The translations under genes and the position numbers were made by a program. Shown one piece after another: positions 44,127 to 56,699 of a stretch of 64,000 nt of DNA; position 1 is the stretch's first letter; each line of letters opens with the position of its first letter. Below the pieces are notes generated by a model. That model was not told where the DNA came from and did no database searches. It worked only from the letters and a program-made list of their open reading frames with translations. Source of the DNA: Eustoma russellianum (taxonomy: Eukaryota; Streptophyta; Magnoliopsida; Gentianales; Gentianaceae); NCBI GenBank assembly GCA_036186865.1, contig AP025043.1, forward strand, positions 31,989,236 to 32,053,235, written 5' to 3'.

Positions 44127-46982
44127 TTGTCACATTCATTGATCTTGAACCATTAGCTAGCATTGCTTGATCAAATTTCAAGTGACACTGTTTAAGCGCT
44201 TGCCAAAGTCTGTACAACGACTTAACAAGTCTACAGACTTTTAATTCTTGACATGGAACAATGAACCTTCGGGTTGTTCCATATAAACTTCTTCATACAA
44301 CTCACCATTCAGAAAAGCAGTCTTCACATCCATCTGATGGATTTCCAAGTTATAGACTGCTGCAATAGCAACTAGCATCCTTATAGAAGTGATTCTAGTT
44401 ACGGTGAGTAGGTGTCAAAAAAGTCAAAGCCTTCCTTCTGTCGATAGCCTTTAGCTACCAACTGTGCCTTGTACTTTTCGATAGACCCATCCTCTTTCAA
44501 TTTCTTCTTGAAAATCCACTTGCACCCAAGTGGCTTACTTTTTGGTGAAGGTCAACCAGCTCACTTTCAGAAGAATAGAGTCTATCTCACTATTTATTGC
44601 CTCTTTCCAGAAGGGAGCTTCTGGAGCTGACATTGCCTCAGAAAAAGTCTTTGGCTCATTTTCTACCGTGTACGTTAGAAAATCTGGTCCAAACAAAGTT
44701 GATATCCTGGCTCGTTTGCTTTTACGAAGTCCTCATTTCCTTGAGGAGTCGTCTCACACATTCGCTTACCATTACTCGTTTTTTCTTTGTTTTTGTCTTT
44801 CTTCGGAAAGACATCTTCAAAGAACATTACATTCCTTGACTCCATGACAACGTTCTCATGTATGTCAGGAATGTTCGATTTGTGCACCAAGAAATGATAT
44901 GCACTACTGTTATTCGTATATCCTATGAATATGTAGTTAATCGTTTTAGGCCCAATTTCTACTTGTTTTGGTTTAGGTACAACAAATTTTGACAGACACC
45001 CCCACACTTTCAAGCATTTGTAGCTAAGCTTATGGCCCTTCCAAAGCTTATATAGGGTTTCCTCCATCCCTTTAGATGGAATTCTATTTAAAATGACGTT
45101 AGCTGAGAGAATTGCTCCCCCACAAGTTTTGAGGTAAACCCAAACTTATCAACATAGCATTCATCATCTCTTTTAGAGTATGGTTTTTGCGTTCAGCAAT
45201 ACCATCCGATTGAGGTGAATACGTGTGTAGTCGTTTGATGAATAATGCCATGTTTTGAACAGAATTCATTAAACTGTGTATCATATTCCCAACCTCTATC
45301 ACTACGAATTGCTTTAATTCGTTTTCTAAGTTGATTCTCAACTTCATTTTTATAGTCTTTGAAAGCATCAACAGCCTCATCTTTGTTTCTTAGCAAATAA
45401 ACATAACAGTATCTTGTACAATCGTCGATAAAAGTGACAAAGTACTTTTTACCACCTCTCGTTTGCACAAGCTCTAAATCACACACATCTGTATCAATTA
45501 AATCCAAAGGTTCAGTGTTCGTTTATATTGAAGGAAATGGTGCCTTTGCATTTTTGCTTCAATACATATTTGGTATTTTTTCTTGTCAAAATTTAATTTG
45601 GGTAATGAGTCAAGATTAACCATTCGTTGTATTGACTTATAATTCATATGTCCCAAACAAAAATGCCATAAACAAGAAGACTCACACATGTAAGCAGAAG
45701 AGGAAGCAATATTATTAGCCTAAGTACTTTTTACCACCTCTCGTTTGCACAAACTCTAAATCATACACATCTGTCTGAATGAAATCCAAAGGTCCAGTGT
45801 TCGTTTAAATTGAAGGAAATAGTGCTTTTGTCATTTTTGCTTCAATACGCCTTGGCATTTTCCTTGTCAAAAATTTAATTTGGGTAATAAGTCAAGATTA
45901 ATCATTCGTTATATTGACTTATAATTTACATGTCCTAAACAAAAATTTCATAAACAAGAAGACTCACACATGTAAGCAGAAGAGGAAGCAATATTATTAG
46001 CCTCTATAGGCAATTCTTTCTTGGGTACAATAGTAATGACATTCAATTTAAACATCATTTTCGACAAGTACCCCCTTCCCCAAATACATGCCATTTTTCG
46101 AAAGAATAACTTTATTGGACTCTACCACTAGTCTAAATCCATACATGACTAGAAGAGCTCCAGAAACCAAATTCTTCCGAATGTTGGGGACGTGCAACAC
46201 ATTCTGCAGAGTCAGATGCTTCCCCAAGATCAGCTTCAGAACAACTTTCCCCTTGCCTTCGATCTTCGATGAGGCAGAGTTCTCCATGTAAAGTTGTTCA
46301 CTGTTCTCGGGCTAGTACTCTGTAAACATCTCTCTGATGGAGCAGACATGTCTCGTGGCGTCAGTATCCAGCCACCACTCGTCCATGTTTCCCATAGCGT
46401 TGCACTCTGAGACCACTGCACAAAGGTTCATATCATCCATGGCATCAATGAGGTTCGCCTTTGCCTTGGTTTACTTCTTCTTGGGCTTGCGGCATTCATT
46501 GCTGACATGCCCCTGAATGCCACATTTGTAGCATTTCCTTGTGAGCTTCTTGTCTATCTGCTTGCCTTTGTTGTTCACCCCAAGATGGCCTTTCTTCTTT
46601 TTTGCCTCAGTAAGATAGGCTTTGGCATGACCAGAACCAAGATGTGGCTTTTCTCCGATCTTTGATTATCCTTCTCTATGCGGAGTCGGACAATCATATC
46701 TTCCAATGTCATCTCCTTTATCTTGTGCTTGAGATATCTTCTGAATTCCCTCCACAAAAGAGGTAGCTTCTCAATCACCGTAGTCACCACAAAAGATTCA
46801 CTGAGTAACATACCTTCCTCTTCCATCTTGGCTACCAACGTCTGTAGTTTCTCAACTTGAGAAACAACAGTTCGACAATCTGACATTTTGAAATCTGGGA
46901 ATTTACTGACAATAAATTTCATAGTGCCGACATCTTCTGTGTGATATTTTTTCTCCAAAGCCTGCCACAAAGACTTTGCAAC
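44127..46982 (-). pseudogene. Copia C gag, protease, integrase and RT N-terminal remnants
   Basis: From the right: gag (46970-46575) with LWQALEKKYHTEDVGT; zinc knuckle CYKCGIQGHVSNEC near 46490-46535; protease near 46340-46385 reading LDTDATRHVC, so the catalytic DTG has become DTD; the pre-integrase block (46287-46048); the HHCC finger (45689-45498); the integrase core (45507-45099) with DVCD, IRSDRGW and DGIAERKNHTL; the post-integrase region (45067-44675); and broken RT N-terminal frames. A 282-bp duplication covers the pre-integrase and integrase start. Gag begins abruptly at LTR sequence (46983). Confidence 0.8.
45440..46003 (-). repeat. 282-bp tandem duplication in copia C integrase region
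   Basis: AAGTACTTTTTACCACCTCT begins at 45440 and again at 45722. Both copies run through to AATATTATTAGCCT. Copia A has a single copy, so the duplication arose in C or its direct ancestor. The copies have drifted independently by several percent. Confidence 0.88.
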
Positions 46983-47239
46983 AGCCGACCTACCGAGCTC
47001 AGGGCGGGTCGAGTCAATCGGTCAAGTACGACCAGTCCAAGTAGCACAATTGGGTTTACATTCTGAAGAGTCAGCCATCTGCCGACCTCAGCACAGCAGC
47101 ACTGCAGAATAGCTCGGTGCTATCAGCTGTCTAGCCGAGCTCAGCACAACAGCAGAGCTTAGCACGACAGAGTTGCAGAACAACAAATGATCTCAACCAA
47201 CCAGCTGAGCTCAACACACAGCAGAGCTCATCTCGGCAA
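46983..47239 (-). repeat. Copia C 5' LTR, inner fragment
   Basis: AGCCGACCTACCGAGCTCAG and following match 41405-41640 of the 3' LTR. The left side is fused to gag and the right side is cut by element D at 47240. The last five bases, GGCAA, are the D target duplication. Confidence 0.78.
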
Positions 47240-48663
47240 TGTAGGACATGTATAGCACCACTATAAGGGGGGTTGAATAGTGAGTGCGGAAAATCCGGTT
47301 TTTAAAACTTTTTGGACAAAATAATTCACTTCTGAAAATAGTTTCTGTTTTCAGATCCTGATTTGATTAATCTAGATGACCTGGTTGTAGACCTCTAAAA
47401 ATTATGCAATTTGGTGAAGATGTGCTCTCAGATGTTATGAGTGCCTCACAAAAATTTCACATTAAAACTCCAAGCCTAACCCCTTCAAAACACGTTTTTG
47501 TACAGATTGTGTCAATTTGCCAAAAACTGTACTCCGAAATAAAATTTTTATTCCTATTAATTGAGAACTCTAAATGACCTGAAAATTTTATGGTATGACC
47601 CTCAAGATGTTTATTTTAATTGGTTAAAACATTTTTTCAAAATTCTCTTGGTAAGTATGTCAACCACGTTGATGTTCTCAACCTTTGATCACACCTTGAT
47701 CAACCTTTTACACAAGATGAACGCATGCAAGTGGTTTAGACAAAGCCTATATAGTATATGGAAGATATGTATTATAGGCTTGAGACTAAGAGCAAGAGAA
47801 AATAATGGAAAAAGAATAGAGTAGTCTTGCTTTGAACTTTTGAACTTGTAAGAATATGCACTTTGCTTAGCCTTGTCTTGCACCATCTTGCTCCTTTTTA
47901 TAATGTTCTGGCTGCCCCCTAGGGTTTATTTTCTTCCTTGAGAATTGTCTTGAATACCTTTGGAATATTGCTTTGTATAGACGATGACACAACCTTGCTT
48001 ACTTGGTGCAACACGATTGGACGAATGACTTGGCTTCGCCTAGTTGTCACTTCTTGATATGCCATCCTTAATCCACCTTGGTACACCTTAAATGAGCTGT
48101 AATTTCTTCTTAAAAATCTAAAACATGTGCTTAAAATCAAGGTAATTAACTTCCAAATAATCATGATATGAACCCCTCAAATTTTGGAATAAAACTGAAG
48201 ACAAATAGCACCAAAAAAATCGGCCACCACACAAAAACATGTGTTGAAATTTCAGCATGTGTTTTATCTTGAATTGTTTCCTTGTGTGTTGCCCTCTTCA
48301 ATGTCACCAATCATGTGTGGCATATCTTTCACCAATTAAAGTGCCAAATAAGCTCCATCTAGGCTCCAACAAGTTTGAATAGGCGTTTGAAATAGAGCTG
48401 CACATGTGCTGAATTCTTTTTATTTGAACTTTGTCAAATAATGCATAATCTTCACATACATGATAAATTGTAATCAGCCCTAATTTAATTTTTCTAGAAC
48501 ACTCTAATATGTCTTGAATATGTAAAAAGTGTCCAGATACATGTGACATCAAGGCCAAAACATTTTCATGTATGAGTGTAAAAAACCGAATTTTTGACTT
48601 TCGTTAGTTACGCGATTTTTTTCCGATTAATTTCAAACTTCTTAGACATGTAATATATATATT

Positions 48664-49489
48664 ATTTATCAAAAAATATTTTATTAAGATGCAGCCTCAC
48701 TTATGGTGTAAGAATACCATATTACAAAAATGTCATCATACGAAAATAAGTAATGTAATGAGCTAATGAGTGCCAATCTCCAATCGTATGTGATATGCCG
48801 CATTAAAACCTTGTCAAGTAAAACCTTCCTTGTGGATAAAACCTTGGCGAAGGAAAAAGCGTGTATATTTATACAATTGGAGCATTGTGCCAATACAGTT
48901 TGAATGTTCACAAGGTACATCCTAAAATGGTATGGCATTGTCGGTCCAATCGCGTAAGATTCTGTCGTGGAACAGCGGTAAGGAAAGCCGGCAAAGACAG
49001 TGGAGTGTAGCACCATGCTGTCACCGGGCCTTGAGATCCATCGCACCTCACAACAAGCCAGATGAAATTTAGATGTAAGTATCTGGGAAATAACGCATGC
49101 GAAAGTATAGATTAGGAGATAGCACATACCCAGGCCGCTTTGATTCAGTATGAACCAAGGTGACACATGCGAAATAAGCCGTCCCCATGTATAAAGCAAG
49201 TGTGGGTCCTTAGTTCCATCCCACAACAGAGTATTGTGGAAATGCAGATACAACAGATAAATCATAGAAGCCAACAATATTGCGAATGCAAGCAAAAGAA
49301 AAAGATGTAAGTATAAACATAATCTCGTAGCATGTGAATCCAACAAGGGGCACCAACAAGTGGAAAGAAATCGCACCAGTGTTGCTTGTGCTTTTTGACA
49401 ACACAGGCAACCAATAGTGGGTTTCGCCAACACTATGTGAGACATGTAATCAATGACGCAAAGCGGGCAGCTGCACATCCATAAGTACT
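48664..49489 (-). other. LINE 3' UTR, distal part, containing a long open frame
   Basis: With 52655-52763 this makes a 3' UTR of about 0.9 kb. A minus-strand frame stays open over 49532-48684 (282 codons) but starts inside the gypsy solo LTR, is hydrophobic and cysteine-rich, and shows no known domain. It is more likely chance than a gene. Confidence 0.55.
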
Positions 49490-52400
49490 TGTAGTGCCCC
49501 GCTCCTGGACCCTCACATCGGGAACTGTGCACCCGGCGTATCTCGCTAAGGAGAATACAAGGCGTCGATACAAATCAGCTCGCCGTGATATAAATCAGCT
49601 ACACGTCATCATAATAACGTAAATCGCTGTCAGCGGAAGTCATTACTAAAATCCTCGATAAAATAATCATCATTAATACAATATCTAAGAATTTCTAAAT
49701 CAATACAATAGTAAACACTAATCTTGAAAATATATAAACCTCGAATATCGAAATAACTGTCTCAACCAACCCTCGAAAGTCTTTTCTGAATATCCTTTGT
49801 CTCGAAATCTCCTGTCTCGATCTTCTGCGGTATACTAACTTATGTGTAAGCATACCCTAACTTCTACTACCTGCAAAACTGGTGAATGGTGGTGTGAGTC
49901 ATATCAACAGGCTCAGTAAGCAGCGTACTTATACCCGTTAAGAAAATCATACATGCATAGAAAATTATAGCTAACGTTTACAAATCAGCATACATGTCCC
50001 TAATACACAATTAAATTCACTTGAATATTTTTAACAGTTGACACATGGAGAATAGTCAAACAAGATAAGTAAAACATCAGCTCAATCTACATAACCGTGA
50101 AACATGCCCTTCTCAAGTATGACATACACAACAACAAATAATCATATCAACAAAGAAGAGAGCAATGCATACCAATGAAGTAGATAAACCGCAGAAAGTA
50201 AGTCATTCCACATAATAATGCGCAACTTCATGATGCATGCATTTGCCTACATGTCATGCGCAACAACATCATTATCCCACACAATATGTTTCTTTCTTTT
50301 CCATGATATACTATGCATGACCCGAGTCCTACTCATCGCTTCGTAACGTGGAGTCAGCGGACCTCGCTCCGTAACGTGGAGTCAACGGTCATCGCTCCGT
50401 AACGTGGAGTCAGCGGACATCGCTCCATAACGTGGAGCCATCAGACATCACTCCGTAACATGGATCTAGCAGACATCGCTCCGTAACATGGAGTCAGCAG
50501 ACATCGCTCCATAGCGTGGAGTCAACGGACATCACTTATTAACGTGGAGTCAGCGGCCAGCACTCCGTAACGTAGAGTCAGCAGACATCGCTCCGTAACT
50601 TGGAGTCAGCAGTCATCGCTCCGTAACATGGAGTAAGCAGACATCACTCCGTAACGTGGAGTCAGCAGACATCGCTCTGTAACATAGAGTCAGCGGAAAT
50701 CGCTCCGTAATGTGGAGTTAGCGCCCCGAAGGGATGCAATGGTAATGCACGTGCCATGAATGCTCCACACACAAAATCCATAATCCGGCGTATCCATGCT
50801 CCCATATATGCCTGCGTCCATACACGTGCATATATATGTGCATGTATACCCCCACACATCCATATATATATGCAATATATATTGAAATCATACAGTTATA
50901 CATACACCCAGTTCATATGTACATACATATCTCACATATACACACAACTCGCATATAGAGAAAATTCAATTACAGATATGCAACAAGCAATACACTGATG
51001 CATGATAAACCTAACAATCACAAATAGACCACTTATCTTGAATCCGGTATTCACTTCCTTCTCTTCTAGGCTCGAATATAAACAATTGTAGTATAAAAAA
51101 TCAACGTCCAATAACAAAGGTTAATTTGGCTTACTTACAATAATTAGTTCATAGCTTTCTATTTTTTTTCCTATTTGGCATACCATCATATCTATATATA
51201 CACGAAATAGAACATATTAATTTATACTTTTAACTAAGACAATCAAAATATATATTCTGAAAAACAAGTTGGGCGACCAATGGTTAAATAATTTCAAAAA
51301 AATCGGCCTATATATTGGTTTACATATATCATTATGACATATATGTATCATATACACATACAAATCACATGTAAATCATTTACCCAAAATACACGTGCAC
51401 CACTATCTGTGCCTTTTAAAATAGTTGCATAATCAGCATGTTATAATTAAATTACATAACATGAACACAATATGATTTATTATGATAAACATTGTAATCA
51501 TGAAAACATATGCACATTGTAAATGTATACAAGCAAATAACATATATACAGACTACAAAATAAACATAATTATGTTACAACAAATATTAAATACAATCAA
51601 AACAATGCACAATAGCAGTAAAAGCGATTAACATGTGAAAATTACATTTTAACATATCACACACACATATGATAAGACAACATGTACTGAATTTATTACA
51701 GGTAACAATATGCAAAAATTCTAGTTAAATTATATATTTGTACAACTTAAAGCATAATAAGCGACAACAACCAAATGGTATAGTACAATATAATATATAC
51801 ATATATATACATATACTTTCCAAACAGTAGACTATTTTTATATGTAATTTTTAAAAAAAAGTAAACTTTGATAGATTTTAATATATAATTCCTAGACACA
51901 TCATATTTATATGTCTACCATATATATATATATATACATACATATATGTACATATATATGATTCCGGTGATGTAATCATTCACATACACACATATATATT
52001 GGATTTTTTTCGGAGATAAGAAAAAAAGGCCAATATTGTTGTATGAAAACCAAGAATCACGTACCAAAATATTTACACATATAGACACAGATTCACAACC
52101 AAAATCAATGAAAAATTCATGTATAATAAATTTAGAAATTTGGAATAACATACTAAGTAGAGGGAAAGGATACTTACTTGATTCCTGTATATTATACCGT
52201 ACGATTGTAATTGGGGTTGGTAGAAGTAGAATTTCTTCTTCCTCCTAATGGATGCTATAGCCGGCTGGGGCTTGGGAGGAAAAAAGTTTGCACACTTTAT
52301 TTTCTTTTTCTTCCTTTACTGTTGGCGACACAGAATTCATGCAAGAGGACAAACTACCACAAAACTTTCTTTGTTGCTAATGGTAGCCGAATTGGGAACA

Positions 52401-52654
52401 ACAATGGGTGTGGGATTTTTTTCTTTTCCTTTTGTTGACATGGGGCGGCAAATAGGGTTTTTAGGTGGGGGAAGTTATGGGTTGGCTTATTCTCAATAGA
52501 TAGGTACGAATTTGGTATAAAAGGTATATTCCTAGTGGATAGACATTCATCATTTAATTTCATCTTATCATATATCCTATTTCCATTTAATTAAAAAAAT
52601 AATTATGACAACATTTTGTGTTTTCCTTATTTTCTAAATTAAACAGCCGTAACA
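49490..52654 (-). mobile_element. Solo gypsy LTR G2 (3165 bp) in the LINE 3' UTR
   Basis: On the minus strand it starts TGTTACGGCTGTTTAATT and ends GGGGCACTACA. The 5-bp flanks are GTACT on both sides (49485-49489 and 52655-52659). The end segment (TTCTCCTTAGCGAGATACG) is related to LTRs J, I and G1. A 28-bp tandem repeat lies at 50337-50728. The rest is AT-rich with (TA) and (CA) runs, and short frames there are chance. Confidence 0.85.
50337..50728 (-). repeat. 28-bp tandem repeat, 14 copies, in solo LTR G2
   Basis: The plus-strand unit is close to CGCTCCGTAACGTGGAGTCA followed by GCGGACAT. Fourteen consecutive 28-bp units have no length change. Each contains ACTCC-GTAACGT-GGAGT or CTCC-GTAACGT-GGAG, a short hairpin. 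Confidence 0.93.
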
Positions 52655-52763
52655 GTACTGCTCCACGAACTTCATTGGGAAGGCCTAGGAGAGTAGTAAA
52701 GTGTTGATGGCCTAAAGCTCTGTAGCCATGCCGAGCTAGCATATGAGATTGTATGTTAGCCTC

Positions 52764-55700
52764 TCATGGACAATATTGAATGGTGGCTTGATTTAGCGAT
52801 AAAAATAGGGCTCCCCGTGCGAAATCAGCAGCCAAGGAGCCCGTTAATGATTGGGCAGCCGATATCATAGATACAATGGAGTAGCAATCCGTCTCAACAA
52901 TGATATTGTCCCATTCTCGCGCATAATGGATAAGCGCCTGTGTCAATGTCAATAACTCTACGCGTAGTGGACTAACCTGAGGCAGTGCAAAACACATAGC
53001 CGACACCAACTGTCCCTGGTCATTTCGCAATACTGAACCCCTTGCTGCTTGGCTGCTTCCCACCGTTGCATCAACATTTAATTTCATCTTTCCCGATGGT
53101 GGTAACTCCCATCTAATGATCTGCAACCGCTTTGTCCTCAGTGGAGGAGAGAAGGCCAAGGCAACTAAATGAGATATAGTTGTTGTGAACTTTTTTCCAT
53201 TCATTGCAGAACACCAGATTTACACTGATGAGCGTACTTTATCAAATAACCACTTATAGACAAAATTTTCCGCTCCAAAGCGGATTGCCGGATACTCTTT
53301 CCAGACTGTCCACGTGACAATCGATGGGACCACCGCCCTCAGCTGGCCTGCCATATATGCTTTATTTGATGAACGCCACCATCGATTTAAATGTGCCTTA
53401 ATGGTGCGGCTGTGAGGCATAGGACCCGAAAAAAAGATGGAAATTTCTGTCCACAGTGGCCGAATCCGCGGGCAGTGGAGAAAGATGTGATCCTCAGTAT
53501 CCGAATTCTGACGACAGAAAGCACATTGCGAAGGGAACACCGTTTGCCAGCATCACAAGTTATCAACCATTGGCAAAGATCTCGTTCATAGTCTCCATAA
53601 AAACAAGCGCAGTCCAGGCTGCTAATGTGACCACCACACATATCGGGACTCCTCAAAACGACTATTCGATGCAGCTATGGTAGTATAGGCAGATTTTATT
53701 GAGAACTATCCATTTGCATCCGGCAGGCAATGCATGACGTTCTGTGTGCATTACACCTTTGATTCCATAAAATCACGTATGCTACATAATCGCTTCCATA
53801 CCAAGAATCATAGATATGCGAGTAAATCGAAGGTCGATTACCATATTTCTGTTTATAAAAATCTGCCCATAGCGTGTTGGAGTGAAAATACTTTCACCAA
53901 AGCTGACAATCATAAGCCTTCTGAATATCCAGAAGATTACGTATTCCCAAACCAACGGCCTCTGTCGCAAGGCATAAGGAAGGCCATGATCTGCATTGAT
54001 ACATACCTTTCCATAGGAAAGTCGCCATTTTACGATGTAGTACATCAATTACGCTCTTTGGCAATCGTGAACTAGCAATAATATGTGTAGGCATCGAGCT
54101 TAAGACATGCTTTAGTAACACTAGGCGGCCAGCCATTGACAACAACTTAGTCGACCAGGAAGTAAGCTTAGCGTCGAAATGGTTAATAAGAGATGCGCAA
54201 TACCTAGATCTGTTTATGCCTTTATAGAGAAACGAGCCAAGATATTTAATTGGTAAGGATGATAACCGCATGCCCAAGGCATTTGGTGCTGCAATGTCAG
54301 AGACCCTCCTGCCCGCCACGATTTGACTCTTATGGTAATTCACAAGCTAGCTAGATGCCTTCTGATAAGAAGTCAAAAAAGAATGAGACCTCTCCAGATT
54401 TCGACTTGGTCCATTTAAGAATATCAATAAGTCATCCGCAAAGCCCAAATGCAAAACACGTGGCACATGACCTGCAAAAAACCCCCTTTATTGTTCCCGC
54501 CTGCATCAATGCATTCAATCCATGGGAGAAACCTTTCGAGGAAAGAATAAACAGTAAGGGTGATAATGGATCACCCTGCTTTACTCCTCGTCCTACTGAA
54601 AAGAAACCTGCCTGTTTGCCATTTATAAGGATCGAACAGCATGTAGCTCGCAAGTTATTTTCCAATACGCGAATCAGCCTGGAATCGAAACCCAATTTAT
54701 GTAGAAGTTCAAGATATCACCAACTGACACGATCAAAAGCTTTAGACATATCCAGCTTTACCATCACATGGCCCCCCTAGACCGCCTATCTAATACATGC
54801 ACCATTTCTTGGGCTAGAAGGATTTGTTCCGTGATACCTCGTCCTTTTATAAATGCTGCTTGCTCTGGCGAAATGAGTTTTGCCAGCAATTGACCCAGCC
54901 GAGTAGAAAGCAACCTCGTAATTACTTTAGATACAAAATTTGTGAAACAGATAGGTCTGAAATCTGCAAATGTCTGAGGATTCTGCACTTTAGGAATCAA
55001 GATTATAGTAGCCGTGGCCACCGTCTTTGGCATCAACACGTCTAAATAAAATTCTTGGACTGCCTTAAGGACATCTTGATGTATGATCTGCCAAAAATGT
55101 CTGTAGAATGAGCCTAGATATCCATCTGGACCCACAACACTAGATGGGCTAAGATCACATACTGCCTGCTTGACCTCCTGCAAAGTTGGCATGGCTAGCA
55201 ACATACTATTATCATCTGATGTCAATAGTGCCGGAATGTGCCGAAGAATAGTCTCACAGTCCTCTACGGGCTCCGCTGCAAAAAGAGCTGAATAATAATG
55301 CACGGCTTCCGCTTCGATATCTGGAGCAAGCACACATTCTGTTCCATCTGGACGTGATTTTCTACGAATAGATTGTCTTCGCCTATTGTCCTTGACTGTT
55401 TGATGATAGAATGAAGTATTAGCGTCCCCTTCCTTAAGCCATTTAACATTGGCCTTCTGCTTCCAATAAAGAAATGCTCGTGTCTGTGCAAGCTTTAACT
55501 GAGCAACACTGTAATGGTATCTTTCGGCGTAGACTCAGTGGGCTAAGAATCAAAGGCCCGTTCTCGAACAACGAATTCCTCTTCGTCCAGTGCTACTGCG
55601 TCGAATATGTTGCCAAAGACCTCCTTATTCCATTTCTTTAAGTGAGTCCGTAGACGACGAAGCTTATCAAAAAAACCCCACATACCTCCCACTGTCGGAA

Positions 55701-56475
55701 AAGACTTCTAATGATGCTGAACCAACGCATCAAAGTCTTATGTGTAGCCCAGACATCAAGATATCTGAAGGTAACAGGCCCCCTGGGATTGTCGATATCA
55801 CATGTCAAATAAAGTGGAGCATGATCCGAGGTAGCCCGAGCGAGATGTTGTACCTGTGCAATAGGAAACATATCCAAAAATGACGGAGAGCACAAGAAGC
55901 AATTTAGACGTCGCCACACACGGCCCAAGCCCCGTTCATCATACCATGTATACAACGACCCTTGAAATAATATCTCTTGCAAGCCACATGCAGATATACA
56001 ATCATTAAAATATTGTAATGAAAGCAACGTTGGTGCCGCCCGCCTGCGATCCTCATCCAAAGAGCGAACGTGTTGAAATCCCCCACAACCAACCAAGATA
56101 AAGTAATCGAAGAATGGAACAACTGTAAATTAGCCCACAAAGACCGTCCGGCAGATATTGAGTGCTGTCCATAAACCGCGGTAATCCAAAATCTATCACC
56201 AGATGCTAGCCAATTTAACTTTATGGAGAAATTTTGTTGCCCAGAGCATTCCTCCTCCAGCGATAGAATACAGTCCTTCCAAAAAACCAAATATGATCAT
56301 CACAGGCAGATAAAGCTTTTGAGAAACCAAATTGCAATTTATACGACAACAACATCGAAGCCCTAGCTTTAGGTTCTATGACAATCAATATATATAGATG
56401 ATGACGACGAACAAGTGAAAGCAAACGACTCATTGAGGTACTTATACCTCTAACATTCCATATTATTATCTTCAT
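52764..56475 (-). pseudogene. LINE ORF2 remnant: endonuclease, reverse transcriptase, zf-RVT, RNase H
   Basis: The endonuclease starts MKIIIWNVRGIS (56475) and includes VVGDFNTF (about 56066-56085) and SDHAPL (about 55811-55830). RT (55333-53894) has SSVVGPDGYLGSFYRHFW, IILIPKV, EQAAFIKGRGI, GVKQGDPLSPLLF, and FADDLLIF at about 54424-54442. A zinc-binding RT-associated domain follows (CAFCRQNSDTEDHIFLHC, about 53525). RNase H of the plant type is at 53160-52764 (KLNVDA, RVELLTLTQAL, VETDC). At least five frame breaks lie between 56290 and 53200. The order is that of plant L1 elements with an extra RNase H. Confidence 0.88.
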
Positions 56476-56699
56476 TATGATAAAGCATCAAAAGAGTTAG
56501 AGATGTGCGCAGCCCATAACCTGGTTATCCTTGACGAAGTGGGGGTCGCATGATGGGTATGACGCAAAAGCCACAGGGCCACAGAAGAGTTGGGTTCAAC
56601 AGCTGGCCCCTGTTGTGGCACTGAGCAGCTTGTATCTAAATATATGGCTTCAAAAAGATTGGCCATAGTGTCATAAATGTCACGATCTTGCGCATCCAG

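Noticed and set aside
48684..49532. 282-codon minus-strand frame as a gene
   Set aside because: It begins inside a solo gypsy LTR and continues in a LINE 3' UTR, with no domain and no conserved start. Kept only as a finding to check.
53391..54780. Plus-strand frames of up to 141 codons over the LINE
   Set aside because: They are antisense shadows of LINE ORF2, whose RT motifs read clearly on the minus strand.
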